A DNA stretch of 64,000 nt from Streptomyces sp. NBC_01314. Lineage in GTDB: Bacteria; Actinomycetota; Actinomycetes; Streptomycetales; Streptomycetaceae. The notes under the pieces are model-generated. The model saw only the letters and a list, made by a program, of their open reading frames with translations, did not search any database and was not told the DNA's origin. The translations under genes and the position numbers were made by a program. The stretch's first letter is position 1, and each line of letters opens with the position of its first letter. Below, piece after piece: positions 41,126 through 50,417 of this stretch. The DNA is taken from the NCBI RefSeq assembly GCF_041435215.1, contig NZ_CP108394.1, positions 10,106,001-10,170,000 on the forward strand, in the 5' to 3' direction.

Positions 41126-42138
41126 ACCAGCTCCGTCGGGAGGATCACCGCCGCCGGGTCCTCGCCGCCGATCTGGGCCAGCAGGACCCGCACCATCTCG
41201 TTGCTGATGCGGTCGTAGGGCTGGCGGATGGTGGTGAGGGCGGGGACGGCCTCCGTCGCCGCGGCCGAGTCGTCGAAGCCGCCCACCGACACGTCCTCGG
41301 GGACCCGGCGGCCCGCACGGCGCAGCGCCGCGAGCGCGCCCTGCGCCATCAGGTCGGAGGCCACGAACACGGCGTCCAGGTCGGGAGCCCGCGCCAGCAG
41401 GTGTTCGGTGCCCGCCTCGCCGCTGGCCCGGCTGTAGTCGCCGGAGACGATGAGACGCTCGTCGATCCCGACGCCCGCCTCCGCGAGCACCTCCTTGTAG
41501 CCGGCGAGACGGTCGACGCCGCCGGGGGTGTCCAGCGGGCCGGTCACGACGCCGATGCGGCGGCGGCCCAGCGACAGCAGATGGCGCACCATGTCACGGG
41601 CGCCGTCCCGGTCGTCGGCGGCCACGTAACTCACCTTGGAGCCGGGCGCCATGGGCTTGCCGCACTGGACGAGGGGGATCCCCGCCTCGCGGAGTTCCTG
41701 GGCGACCGGGTTCCCGGAGTGGCTGGACACCAGCAGCACCCCGTCGACGTGGCCGGCCGTGATGTACCGCGTGATCCGGCGCCGCTCGTCCTCCGTGCCG
41801 GCGACCATCAGCAGCAGCGGGATGTCGTGCGCGGCCAGCGCCTGGGTGCAACCGCGCAGCAGGACGTTGAAGTTGGGGTCCTCGAACAGCTTCTCCTGCG
41901 GTTCCGTCAACAGGAAGCCGATCGAGTCGGAGCGGCCCGTGATCAGCGAGCGGGCGTGCCGGTTCACGACATAACCCGTCCTGCGGATCGCGGCGTTGAC
42001 CGCCTCGGCGGCCGTCGGGCTGACGTAGTGACCGCCGTTGAGCACGCGTGAGACGGTTCCCCTGGAGACTCCCGCCTCGCGCGCCACGTCGTGAATGGTC
42101 GGCGGTTTGCGCCTGCCCCCCGTGCTGCTCATGGTCAT
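41107..42138 (-). CDS. LacI-family repressor of the galactan operon, 343 aa
   Basis: The N-terminal HTH is textbook LacI: PTIHDVAREAGVSRGTVSRVLNGG (about 13-36), hinge NRHARSLITGRS and the periplasmic-binding-protein-like effector domain with IGFLLTEPQEKLFEDPNF and the closing DRISNEMVRVLL. The ATG at 42138 overlaps the permease stop (ATGA), so the repressor is the last gene of the operon it probably controls. A perfect-arm LacI-type operator lies at 45335-45350. The effector is likely galactobiose or another galacto-oligosaccharide (inferred). Confidence 0.92.
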   Translation of the reverse strand: MTMSSTGGRRKPPTIHDVAREAGVSRGTVSRVLNGGHYVSPTAAEAVNAAIRRTGYVVNRHARSLITGRSDSIGFLLTEPQEKLFEDPNFNVLLRGCTQALAAHDIPLLLMVAGTEDERRRITRYITAGHVDGVLLVSSHSGNPVAQELREAGIPLVQCGKPMAPGSKVSYVAADDRDGARDMVRHLLSLGRRRIGVVTGPLDTPGGVDRLAGYKEVLAEAGVGIDERLIVSGDYSRASGEAGTEHLLARAPDLDAVFVASDLMAQGALAALRRAGRRVPEDVSVGGFDDSAAATEAVPALTTIRQPYDRISNEMVRVLLAQIGGEDPAAVILPTELVRREST

Positions 42139-43040
42139 GACTTTACGGCTCCGGACAGCAGATCGAGGCTCCAGAACCGCTGGATGACCAGGAAGAGCGC
42201 GATGAGCGGGATCACCGCGAGCAGCGCACCCGTGATCACCAGGGTGTAGAGAGCCGGAGTGTTCGCGCCCTGTTCGAGGAGCGTGAACAGGCCCAGGGTG
42301 ATCGGGAACTTCTCGTCGTCGCTGAGCATGATGTACGGCAGCAGGAAGTTGTTCCAGACGGCGACGAACTGGAACAGGAAGACCGTCACCAGACCCGGCA
42401 CCATCATCGGCAGCGCGATCCGCGTGAAGATCCGCCACTCGCTCGCCCCGTCCATCCGGCCCGCCTCGACCACGTCGGAGGGGACGGCGGCGGCGGCGTA
42501 GATCCGGGACAGGTACACGCCGTACGGGGAGAGGATCAGCGGCAGCAGCACCGACCAGTAGCTGTCCGCCAGGTCCGCCTTCGCCATCAGCAGGTACTGC
42601 GGGATCGCGAGGATCACCGGTGGCATCAGCACGCCCGCCATCAGGACGTTGAAGATGGTCTCGCGGCCCCTGAAGCGGTAGATCGCCAGCGCGTAGCCGC
42701 TGACCGCGGAGACGGCCGTCGACAGGAGGGCGCCGAGGCCGGCGTAGAGGGCGGAGTTGCCCATCCACTGCCAGTAGATGCCGTCGCGGTAGGCGTTCAG
42801 GTCGGACAGGTTGTCCCCGAAGCCGCTGCCCGGCAGGAACGTGAACGTGGAGAACAGTTCGCTGCCCGACTTGGTGGCCGCGATCAGCACCCAGGCGACG
42901 GGGAGCAGACAGTAGACCGCGCCCAGCAGCAGGGTGAGCGTCGGGACGAGCGCGATCCGGCGGCGCAGCGGCGGCCCTTGGGCGGTGCCGGGAGTGGTCC
43001 CCGCCGCCGGGGCGGTCTTGTGGACGGCAAGAGAACTCAT
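42135..43040 (-). CDS. Sugar ABC transporter permease, MalG type, 301 aa
   Basis: This is a CUT1-family inner-membrane protein with six helices; the first starts near residue 32. The EAA loop reads VEAGRMDGASEWRIFTRIALPMM (about 202-224). AGGAGG stands 7 nt before the ATG at 43040, which overlaps the other permease stop (ATGA). It forms the channel with the neighbouring MalF-type subunit. No ATPase gene is present here; streptomycete CUT1 importers commonly share the MsiK ATPase encoded elsewhere. Confidence 0.93.
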   Translation of the reverse strand: MSSLAVHKTAPAAGTTPGTAQGPPLRRRIALVPTLTLLLGAVYCLLPVAWVLIAATKSGSELFSTFTFLPGSGFGDNLSDLNAYRDGIYWQWMGNSALYAGLGALLSTAVSAVSGYALAIYRFRGRETIFNVLMAGVLMPPVILAIPQYLLMAKADLADSYWSVLLPLILSPYGVYLSRIYAAAAVPSDVVEAGRMDGASEWRIFTRIALPMMVPGLVTVFLFQFVAVWNNFLLPYIMLSDDEKFPITLGLFTLLEQGANTPALYTLVITGALLAVIPLIALFLVIQRFWSLDLLSGAVKS

Positions 43041-43960
43041 CGTGCTGCCTCCTGCTTGTTCCGGGAGTTCGCGGCCCTCAGGAAGCCGAAGGAGAGGATC
43101 AGGGTGGCCATGGCGATGATCACCGCGCCGGCGGCCGCCGAGTAGATGTCGCCCTCGCCGAAGGCGTCCCGGTACACCTTCATCAGCGGACTCCACGTCG
43201 TGGACACGGAGTTGGTGAGCGGCTTGAGGGTGGTCGGTTCGCTGAACACCTGGAGCGTGGCGATGATCGAGAAGAAGAAGGTGAGCACCAGGGAGGGCGC
43301 CACCATCGGGATCTTGATCCGCAGGGCGGTCTGCAGCGGTGTCGCGCCGTCCAGCTTCGCCGCCTCGTACACCTCGGTGGGGATCGCCTGCAGCGAGGTG
43401 TAGATGACGATCATGTTGAAGCCGGTGCCGCCCCAGATCGCGATGTTCGACAGCGCCGCGTACAGGCCGCCCCCGTCCAGCAGGTCCGGCTGGGGGAGCC
43501 CCAGCCTCTCCAGCACGAAGTAGAAGGGGCTGACGTCCGGGAGGTAGAGGAAGCCCCAGAGGAGAGCCGCCACGACGCCCGGGACGGCGTACGGCAGGAA
43601 GATCGCCAGCCGGGTGAAGGGGGCCAGCCTCACCTTGTCGCTGTCCAGCATCAGGGCGAGAACCAGCGCCAGACCGAGCATGACCGGGACCACGATCGCG
43701 CCGTAACCGAGCACGCGCAGCGCGCCGTCCAGCAGTTCGGAGTCGGTCAGGGCGTCGGTGTAGTTCTCCAGACCCGCCCAGACTTCGTACCGCGCACCCG
43801 ACCCGAGGCCCAGGCCCCTGACCTGCACCTTGTGCAGGCTGAGCCAGACCGCGTAGCCGATGGGCAGCGCGAAGAAGAGGGCGAACAGGATCGTCGCGGG
43901 GAGGAGGAAGGCGTACGGGGCCCCCTTGACCCCGTACGACCTCCGGCGTGCGCTGGTCAC
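43037..43960 (-). CDS. Sugar ABC transporter permease, MalF type, 307 aa
   Basis: This is a CUT1-family permease beginning with a short basic tail and a first helix AFLLPATILFALFFALPIGY. The EAA loop is VYEAAKLDGATPLQTALRIKIP (about 198-219). The GTG at 43960 overlaps the binding-protein stop (GTGA), which settles the start; upstream in-frame codons lie in the binding-protein gene. It belongs to the same operon as the GH42 locus. Confidence 0.93.
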   Translation of the reverse strand: MTSARRRSYGVKGAPYAFLLPATILFALFFALPIGYAVWLSLHKVQVRGLGLGSGARYEVWAGLENYTDALTDSELLDGALRVLGYGAIVVPVMLGLALVLALMLDSDKVRLAPFTRLAIFLPYAVPGVVAALLWGFLYLPDVSPFYFVLERLGLPQPDLLDGGGLYAALSNIAIWGGTGFNMIVIYTSLQAIPTEVYEAAKLDGATPLQTALRIKIPMVAPSLVLTFFFSIIATLQVFSEPTTLKPLTNSVSTTWSPLMKVYRDAFGEGDIYSAAAGAVIIAMATLILSFGFLRAANSRNKQEAAR

Positions 43961-45279
43961 TCCGCGACCTCGAAGCCCTGCTTCTTCATGTCTGCGACCG
44001 TGTCGTCCTGCATCGTCTTCAGGGCGGCGCCGAAGTCCGACTTGTTCTTGGCGGCGGCGCCGAACGCGTCCTTGAAGGTGGTGTACGCGACGTTGACGTT
44101 CGGGCCCCACGCGGAGGGTGCCGTGGTCTTCGCTATCTCGGAGGCCGTGGTGTAGAAGTCGGCCTGGTTGGAGAAGAAGGCCGGCGGCTCGGCGAACGCG
44201 TCACTGGTCTGCGCGGTCGTGGCGGCCGGGTAGATGCCGCCCTCCTTGGCCAGCGCGGTCAGCGCCTTGGGGTCCGTGTTCAGCCAGGTGGCGAACTTCG
44301 CGGCGGCGCCCTTGTTCTTCGAGTCCGTGGTGACCGCCGTCGAGGAGCCGCCCCAACTGCCCGTCACGTTCTCGGAGGACGACCACTGCGGCAGCGGCGC
44401 CACCTTCCACTTGCCCTGGGTGTCGGGCGCGGCGGTGGTCAGCGTGCCCGGCGCCCACACGGCGCTGACCCAGGCGATCTGCTTGCCGGTGTTGAGCGCC
44501 TTGTTCCAGGCCGGGGTGTACATCGGCTGGTTGTCGACGGCGCCCTCCTTGACCAGGCCGCCCCAGAAGTCGGCGACCCGCTGCGTCGCCGCGTCGTCGA
44601 TGCCGACCTTCCACTTCTGGCCCTGGGTGGTCCACCACTCGGCGCCCGCCTGCTGGGCGAGACCGGCGAAGAGACCGGAGTCGTTCGCGGAGAAGGTCGT
44701 CAGATCGACGTCCGGGTCCTCCTTCTTGAGCTTCCGCGCGGTCTCGGCGAACTCCTCCCAGGTCTTCGGAACCGTGAGGCCGTACTTCTTGAAGAGGTCC
44801 TCGCGGTAGTAGAACATCATCGGCCCGATGTCCTGCGGTATCGCGTAGACGGCGTCCGAGCCCAGCGTGGTCTGCTGCCACACACCGTCGGCGAACTTGC
44901 CCTTGGCGTCGCCCGCGTCGCCCGCGATGTCGGCGACCGCGTCATTGCTGACCAGCGTCGGCAGCGCCTGGTACTCGGCCTGCACCAGGTCCGGGCCCTT
45001 GCCCGCCTTGTGCGCGGTGAGGATCTTGGTGACGAGGGTGTCGCCGGAGGCCTGCTTCTTCACCGTGACGGTGATCTGCTGCTCCTTGCCGGGACCCTTG
45101 TTCCACAGGTCCACGACCTTGTCCATGCCCGGCGTCCAGGTCCAGTACGTCAGCTTCGCCGGCCCCGACCGGTCCCCGCTGTCGTCGTCGGACCCGCCAC
45201 AGGCGGCAAGTGTGGTGGCGCCGAGCGTGACGGCGACGGCAGTGGCCACAAAGCGCCGGTGCTTAGTGATGTTGGGCAT
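43957..45279 (-). CDS. Sugar-binding lipoprotein (CUT1, galacto-oligosaccharide importer), 440 aa
   Basis: This is an extracellular solute-binding protein of family 1. The signal peptide has the lipobox LGATTLAACGG (Cys at about 27), followed by an Asp/Ser/Gly linker, then TYWTWTPGMDK and the interdomain signature FYYREDLFKKYGL. The ATG at 45279 has GGGAG upstream. It is the first gene of binding protein-MalF-MalG-LacI, driven by the promoter at 45349-45377. The adjacent GH42 and GH53 genes point to beta-1,4-galacto-oligosaccharides as ligand. Confidence 0.92.
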   Translation of the reverse strand: MPNITKHRRFVATAVAVTLGATTLAACGGSDDDSGDRSGPAKLTYWTWTPGMDKVVDLWNKGPGKEQQITVTVKKQASGDTLVTKILTAHKAGKGPDLVQAEYQALPTLVSNDAVADIAGDAGDAKGKFADGVWQQTTLGSDAVYAIPQDIGPMMFYYREDLFKKYGLTVPKTWEEFAETARKLKKEDPDVDLTTFSANDSGLFAGLAQQAGAEWWTTQGQKWKVGIDDAATQRVADFWGGLVKEGAVDNQPMYTPAWNKALNTGKQIAWVSAVWAPGTLTTAAPDTQGKWKVAPLPQWSSSENVTGSWGGSSTAVTTDSKNKGAAAKFATWLNTDPKALTALAKEGGIYPAATTAQTSDAFAEPPAFFSNQADFYTTASEIAKTTAPSAWGPNVNVAYTTFKDAFGAAAKNKSDFGAALKTMQDDTVADMKKQGFEVAE

Positions 45280-45334
45280 GGATCTTTCTCCCCTGACCTG
45301 GGTCCTCGCCTGCTGCGAAGACCGTGTCATGCTT

Positions 45335-45350
45335 CTGTGAGCGTTCACAG
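45335..45350. promoter_or_regulatory. LacI-type operator in the galactan divergent region
   Basis: The sequence ctgtgagcgttcacag has 6-bp perfect arms around GCGT, the shape of a LacI/GalR operator. It overlaps the -10 box and start point of the minus-strand promoter, so bound repressor would block it. Confidence 0.8.
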
Positions 45351-45377
45351 TAGAGAAACATCCCGGACACTTGTCAA
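45349..45377 (-). promoter_or_regulatory. Housekeeping promoter of the galactan importer operon
   Basis: On the minus strand: TTGACA (45372-45377), 17-bp spacer, TCTACT (45349-45354). The start point would be near 45342, inside the operator. A plus-strand TTGTCA at 45371-45376 with TATGTT at 45396-45401 (19-bp gap) may serve the divergent GH42 gene, so the two -35 boxes overlap face to face. Confidence 0.7.
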
Positions 45378-45464
45378 TGGTTGTTGCTGTGCGGTTATGT
45401 TGGGCTCGCACCGCCGCCGTTGTGTGTGCACGTTCCCAGATGACCGACCAAACGGGAGAGATCC

Positions 45465-47486
45465 ATGCCGGAGACCACCCCCACGGGCCTCACCAGGCTC
45501 GCCTTCGGTGGGGACTACAACCCCGAGCAGTGGCCGGAAACCGTCTGGCACGAGGACGTCCGGCTGATGCGCGAGGCCGGCGTCACGATGGTGAGTGTCG
45601 GCATCTTCTCCTGGGCCCTGCTGGAGACCGGGCGCGGGGTGTACGACTTCGCCTGGCTGGACCGCCTGCTCGACCTGCTGCACGAGAACGGCATCCGTGC
45701 CGACCTCGGCACCCCCACCGTCGTCCCGCCCGTCTGGTTCTACCGCGAGCACCCCGAGGCGCTGCCCGTGACCGCCGACGGCACCCGCTACGAGTTCGGC
45801 TCGCGCGGCGCCATCTGCCACAGCAACGCCGACTACCGGGCCGCCGCCGCCGACATCACCACCAAGCTCGCCGAGCGCTACGCCGAACACCCCGCGCTCG
45901 CCCTGTGGCACGTGCACAACGAGTACGGCGTCCCCGTCTCCGCCTGCTACTGCGACTCCTGCGCCGCCCACTTCCGCCGCTGGCTGGAGCGCACGTACGG
46001 CACGGTCGAGGCGGTCAACGAGGCCTGGGGCACCGCCTTCTGGGGCCAGCACTACACCGACTTCGCCCAGATCAACCCGCCGCGGGTGACCCCCACGGTC
46101 GGCAACCCGGGCCAGGCGCTGGACTACAAGCGGTTCGCCGACGAGACCATCCGCGAGAACTTCGTCGCCGAGCGGGACATCCTGCACCGCCTCGCACCCG
46201 GCATCCCGGTCACCACCAACTTCATGACCGCGCTCAGCCAGTGCGACTCCCTCGACTACTGGGCCTGGGGCCGCGAGGTCGACCTCGTCACCAACGACCA
46301 CTACCTGATCACCGACGGCCGCCGCACCCACGTGAACCTCGCGATGGCCGCCGACCTCACCCGCTCGGTCGGCGGCGGCGCCCCCTGGCTGCTCCTGGAG
46401 CACTCCACCTCGGGCGTCAACTGGCAGGCCCGCAACCCCGCCAAGGCCCCCGGCCAGATGGCCCGCAACTCCCTCGCCCATGTGGCACGCGGCTCCGACG
46501 GTGCCATGTTCTTCCAGTGGCGGCAGTCCCGGCGCGGCGCCGAGAAGTTCCACTCGGCGATGCTGCCGCAGGCCGGCACCGAGTCGAGGGTGTGGCGCGA
46601 GGTCGTCGAACTGGGCGCCTCCCTCGACTCGTTGAGTCAGATCCGCGGCACCCGGACCGTCGCCGACGTGGCCGTCCTGTGGGACTGGCAGTCCTGGTGG
46701 GCGCAGAACCTCGCCTGGCGCCCCAGCGAGGACCACGAGGCCCGCGAGCGTGCCGACGCGTTCTACGAGGCCCTCTACGACCGCCACCTCACGGTCGACT
46801 TCGCCCACCCGGAAGCCGACTTGTCGGCCTATCCCCTTGTCGTCGTTCCGGCGCTGTACCTGATGACCGAAGCGGCGGGGAACAACCTCAAGGAGTACGT
46901 CGAGAACGGCGGCACCCTCGTCGTCTCCTACTTCTCCGGGATCGTCGACGAGCACGACGCCGTCCACGAGGGCCCGTACCCCGGCGCCCTGCGGGACGTT
47001 CTCGGCCTGACCGTCGAGGAGTTCTCGCCGCTGCTCGGCGGGGAGAACGTCCGTATCACCGGCCCCGACGGCTCCGAACTCACCGGTGACGTGTGGACGG
47101 AGTTCGTGGTGCCGCGCGGCGCCGAGCCCGTGTGGACCTACGCGGACGGGCTCGCCGCCGACCGGCCCGCCGTCACCCGGCACCGGCTCGGCGGGGGCTC
47201 CGCCTGGTACGTGTCGACCCGACTCGACGCGCACGGCCTCGACGTGCTCCTCGGCTGGGCCGCCGACGACGCGGGCATCGCGCCCCGCGCCGACCTGCCG
47301 CGCGACGTCGAAGTGGTCCGCCGCGCGGGGGAGTCGGGCGACTTCCTCTTCGCGATCAACCACACCGCCCTCGACACGAAGGTGCCGCTCGACACCGACG
47401 GCACCGAACTCCTCACCGGCGAACGCGCGGCGGGCCACCTCGCCGTACCCGCCGGCGCCGTCAGGGTCGTACGCCTCGACGCCTGA
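45465..47486 (+). CDS. GH42 beta-galactosidase, 673 aa, cytoplasmic
   Basis: GH42 enzymes cleave terminal beta-galactosides, often galacto-oligosaccharides from plant galactan. The barrel carries the acid/base Glu153 (HVHNEYG) and nucleophile Glu312 (LLLEHSTS). A metal-binding Cys cluster typical of the family is present (Cys119 and Cys161-x-Cys163-x2-Cys166). A trimerisation domain (about 395-600) and a C-terminal beta domain follow. GGGAGA lies before the ATG at 45465. It is divergent from the importer operon and has no signal peptide, so it works on imported sugars. Equivalent to GanA of Bacillus by role. Confidence 0.95.
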   Translation: MPETTPTGLTRLAFGGDYNPEQWPETVWHEDVRLMREAGVTMVSVGIFSWALLETGRGVYDFAWLDRLLDLLHENGIRADLGTPTVVPPVWFYREHPEALPVTADGTRYEFGSRGAICHSNADYRAAAADITTKLAERYAEHPALALWHVHNEYGVPVSACYCDSCAAHFRRWLERTYGTVEAVNEAWGTAFWGQHYTDFAQINPPRVTPTVGNPGQALDYKRFADETIRENFVAERDILHRLAPGIPVTTNFMTALSQCDSLDYWAWGREVDLVTNDHYLITDGRRTHVNLAMAADLTRSVGGGAPWLLLEHSTSGVNWQARNPAKAPGQMARNSLAHVARGSDGAMFFQWRQSRRGAEKFHSAMLPQAGTESRVWREVVELGASLDSLSQIRGTRTVADVAVLWDWQSWWAQNLAWRPSEDHEARERADAFYEALYDRHLTVDFAHPEADLSAYPLVVVPALYLMTEAAGNNLKEYVENGGTLVVSYFSGIVDEHDAVHEGPYPGALRDVLGLTVEEFSPLLGGENVRITGPDGSELTGDVWTEFVVPRGAEPVWTYADGLAADRPAVTRHRLGGGSAWYVSTRLDAHGLDVLLGWAADDAGIAPRADLPRDVEVVRRAGESGDFLFAINHTALDTKVPLDTDGTELLTGERAAGHLAVPAGAVRVVRLDA

Positions 47487-47790
47487 CCACCCGATGTGGG
47501 CGGCGGCCGGTCACCGAGCCGTAGAGGGTGACGGCCGCCGCTCCCGACCCAGGGCCGACCACCGGCCGTGGGCCGGCCCCGGGGCGATCTCCGGCTCCGG
47601 GCCCCGCCCGGAGCCGCCCCGCCCCGGGCCCCCGCCCGAGGTTGGTCTCCAGCCCCGGGCCACCCCCGAACACCGGCCTGATCTCTGGGGACATCCGGCC
47701 GGTAACGGCGGCGCCGCGCCCACGGCCTTCGGGCGCGGCGCCGCCACAGCATCGCGCAACCAGATCCCCACCTTCGTCGAAGGGACGACG
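47487..47790. other. GH42-GH53 intergenic region with a strong hairpin
   Basis: This 304-bp spacer holds no gene; its very GC-rich first 200 bp has open frames but no coding signs. A perfect 15-bp hairpin lies at 47707-47745 (arms 47707-47721 and 47731-47745), 46 bp before the GH53 start. It is either the GH42 terminator or a leader structure that attenuates the GH53 gene. Confidence 0.6.
47707..47745 (+). terminator. 15-bp perfect hairpin upstream of the GH53 gene
   Basis: The arms ggcggcgccgcgccc and gggcgcggcgccgcc enclose a 9-nt loop. No T-tract follows. The distance from the GH42 stop (about 220 bp) is long for a simple terminator. Confidence 0.6.
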
Positions 47791-49359
47791 ATGTTCCACG
47801 CGAGACGCGCCCTCAGGGCCCTGCTGATACCGCTGTTCGCAGGCCTGGCGCTCACCACCCTGCCCGCCACGTCGGCATCCGCCGCCTCCACGCTCACCAA
47901 CGGGGGCTTCGAGTCCGGCGGCACCGGGACCGCGACGCCGGCCGGCTGGTCGACGTACTCGGCCGCCGGACAGAACTCCGCCTCCTTCACCGAGTCCGGT
48001 GGCCACGGCGGCAGTTACCGCCTCTCCCACTACGCGGCCTCGGCCTACAAGGTGGAGACCTACCAGTACCTGTCCGGCCTGACCAACGGGAACTACAAGC
48101 TCACCGCGTGGGTGCGCTCCGGCGGTGGCCAGAACTCCGCGTACCTCGCGCTGAAGAACTGCGGCAGCGCCGAACAGCGCACCGACATCCCGGTCTCCTC
48201 CAGCGGCTGGATCCGGATCGTCACCTCGATCGCGGTGACGAACAACCAGTGCACGATCAGCGTCAACTCCGACGCCAACGCCGGGAACTGGATCAACGTC
48301 GACGACCTGACCTTCACGTCCGGCACGACGGGCCTGACCGTCAAGGGCTCCGACGTGTCGTCGCTCATCAAGAGCGAGGCCAAGGGGGGCGTCTACAAGA
48401 ACAGCTCCGGCACCACCGGCGACGCGCTCGCCATCCTCAAGAACGCCGGACAGAACTACGCGCGCGTCAAGGTCTGGGTGAACCCCGCCGACGGCTACAA
48501 CAACAAGACACGCGTGCTCGCCGCCGCCAAGCGCATCAAGGCGCAGGGCATGAAGCTGCTGGTGGACTTCCACTACTCGGACACCTGGGCCGACCCGGGC
48601 GCACAGACCGTGCCGTCCCCGTGGACCGGGCACTCCTACAGCCAGCTGAAGACGGACGTCTACAACCACACCTACGACGTCCTCAACGCCCTCAAGTCCC
48701 AGGGCACCACCGCCGACATGGTCCAGGTCGGCAACGAGATCAACGGCGGCATGCTGTGGTCCGCCGGCTCCACCTCCAACTGGTCGCAGCTCGCCGGTCT
48801 GCTCAACTCCGGCTACGACGCCGTCAAGGCGGTCAACTCCTCCACCCAGGTGGCGCTGCACCTCGCCAAGGGCGGCGACCTGTCGGGCACCCGCTGGTGG
48901 TTCGACAGTGCGGTCTCCAACGGAGTGAAGTTCGACGTCATCGGCCTGTCGTACTACGGCTACTGGCACGGCACCCTCGCCGACTTCCAGACCACGCTGG
49001 ACGACGCGGCCTCCCGCTACTCCAAGCCGGTGTTCCTCGCCGAGACGGCCTACCCGTTCCGCCTCGACAGCGAGGACTCCCACGAGAACATCATCGACCT
49101 GAGCAGTGAACTGGTGTCCGGCTACCCGGCCACGACCGCCGGTCAGACGCGGTGGATGAAGGATGTCGCGAGCATCGTCGAGGCCGTCCCGAACGGCCGT
49201 GGCCTCGGGATCTTCTACTGGGAGTCGACGTGGACCGCCGTCAACGGCAACGGCTGGGATCCGACGGACGCGGCGTCCGGGAACGGGTGGGAGAACCAGG
49301 CGCTGTTCGGGTACGACGACAGGGCGCTTCCGGCGGTGGCTTGGTTCAGCCATCGGTAG
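47791..49359 (+). CDS. Secreted GH53 endo-beta-1,4-galactanase with N-terminal CBM, 522 aa
   Basis: The enzyme cleaves type I arabinogalactan/galactan outside the cell. A Sec signal peptide (about 1-31, ending SASAA) precedes a carbohydrate-binding module of the CBM61-like jelly-roll type (about 34-177), then the GH53 barrel (about 181-522). The acid/base is Glu316 (QVGNEING) and the nucleophile Glu418 (VFLAETAYPF). AAGGGA precedes the ATG at 47791; the frame is open further upstream within GH42 but is not coding. Its products would be taken up by the CUT1 importer and degraded by the GH42 enzyme. Equivalent to GanB of Bacillus by role. Confidence 0.95.
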   Translation: MFHARRALRALLIPLFAGLALTTLPATSASAASTLTNGGFESGGTGTATPAGWSTYSAAGQNSASFTESGGHGGSYRLSHYAASAYKVETYQYLSGLTNGNYKLTAWVRSGGGQNSAYLALKNCGSAEQRTDIPVSSSGWIRIVTSIAVTNNQCTISVNSDANAGNWINVDDLTFTSGTTGLTVKGSDVSSLIKSEAKGGVYKNSSGTTGDALAILKNAGQNYARVKVWVNPADGYNNKTRVLAAAKRIKAQGMKLLVDFHYSDTWADPGAQTVPSPWTGHSYSQLKTDVYNHTYDVLNALKSQGTTADMVQVGNEINGGMLWSAGSTSNWSQLAGLLNSGYDAVKAVNSSTQVALHLAKGGDLSGTRWWFDSAVSNGVKFDVIGLSYYGYWHGTLADFQTTLDDAASRYSKPVFLAETAYPFRLDSEDSHENIIDLSSELVSGYPATTAGQTRWMKDVASIVEAVPNGRGLGIFYWESTWTAVNGNGWDPTDAASGNGWENQALFGYDDRALPAVAWFSHR

Positions 49360-49380
49360 TGAGCCGGTTCTTCAGGCCGT

Positions 49381-49438
49381 GATGAATCTGCGGGCCGGTG
49401 AGGGCTGGTCGCGCGGTTCCCCACGCCCCTGAAAAGCA
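49381..49438 (-). repeat. Streptomyces intergenic repeat, inverted second copy
   Basis: Read on the minus strand, tgcttttcaggggcgtgggg followed by aaccgcgcgaccagcc matches the element at 28621 onward (aactgcgcgagcaacc) with few changes. It lies between the convergent GH53 and ATP-grasp genes and may act as a bidirectional terminator. Confidence 0.8.
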
Positions 49439-49480
49439 GTCGTGGGGCCGTACGCTTCGGCGTGCGGCCCCTCTGGCTGT

Positions 49481-50305
49481 TCAGCGGCCGATGAAGGTGT
49501 GCAGCGAGCCGGCCATCGCGGCCACGAAGGCGTCCCGGACCGGCTCCGGCACCCGGTCCAGCGACAGATACGGGTTGAGGTCCTCCAGTTCCACGAGCAG
49601 GAGGGCACCGTCCTCGGTACGGCAGGCGTCCACCCGCTGGATGCCGTGGTCGAGGGTGTTCCAGTGGATGAAGCGCCGCGCGAAGGCGAGGTCGGCCGCC
49701 GAGGCCTCGTAGGGCTCCAGCACCCAGCGCCGGTCGGGGTCGGGCGCGTACAGGGCGTACTGGAAGGCGTCGTCGACGTAGTAGAAGGACACCTCGTAGC
49801 GGAAGTCGACGCGAGGCTGCACCAGGACGTCACCCCAGGTCAGCCCCGCCAGTTCGGTACCGGTCACGAAGCGCAGGCCGATCGAGTCCGCGCCGGCCTT
49901 CGGCTTGACCGCGTACGAGGCGGACTCGGGCAGCGATCCCCGCTCCTCGGGCCGGTCGACGGTGGGGATGACCGGGTACCCGGCCTCGGTGAGGTCCAGC
50001 AGGTACTGCTTGCCGACCATGTCGGCCCGGCCGGTCAGCGGGTTGTAGACGCGGGTGCCGAGCACCGTCGCCCGCTCGCGGAAGGCGTCGTACGCCTCCT
50101 GGTGGTGCAGCACGGGCCCGCTGTTACGGACCACGACGGCGTCGAAGCCGTCCATCAGGGCCGCCGCGTCCAGCGGATGGCACAGGGCGAGATCGAACTC
50201 CGCGCGCAGTCGGGAGGTGAGGAAGATGTCCTCGTCGCCGTAGCGCCGTCCACGGGCCGGGTAGGCGAGGTCGGTGACGTACAGCAGGCGGGGGCGGGCG
50301 GGCAC
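49481..50305 (-). CDS. ATP-grasp-like protein, 274 aa
   Basis: The protein begins MPARPRLLYVTDLAYPARGR and shows ATP-grasp-like elements: MVGKQYLLDLTEAGYPVIPT (about 92-111), SYAVKPKAGADSIGL (about 126-140) and the late metal-ligand stretch LLLVELEDLNPYLSLD. This suggests a carboxylate-amine/thiol ligase; its substrates are unknown, and a conserved single-copy family in streptomycetes is what I recall. The GTG at 50305 has GGGAG upstream; the frame is open further but non-coding. It is divergent from the disrupted SMP-30-like gene with a 112-bp spacer. Confidence 0.75.
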   Translation of the reverse strand: MPARPRLLYVTDLAYPARGRRYGDEDIFLTSRLRAEFDLALCHPLDAAALMDGFDAVVVRNSGPVLHHQEAYDAFRERATVLGTRVYNPLTGRADMVGKQYLLDLTEAGYPVIPTVDRPEERGSLPESASYAVKPKAGADSIGLRFVTGTELAGLTWGDVLVQPRVDFRYEVSFYYVDDAFQYALYAPDPDRRWVLEPYEASAADLAFARRFIHWNTLDHGIQRVDACRTEDGALLLVELEDLNPYLSLDRVPEPVRDAFVAAMAGSLHTFIGR

Positions 50306-50417
50306 GGCGGTCTCCCTGGTCGGTGACGGCCAACCTAACCCGAGGTGACGAGAGACGGCCCGGCCCCCTGCCAGGATGGACCGGCGCGGGCATCGGACGG
50401 ACGACCAGGAGGCGGAC

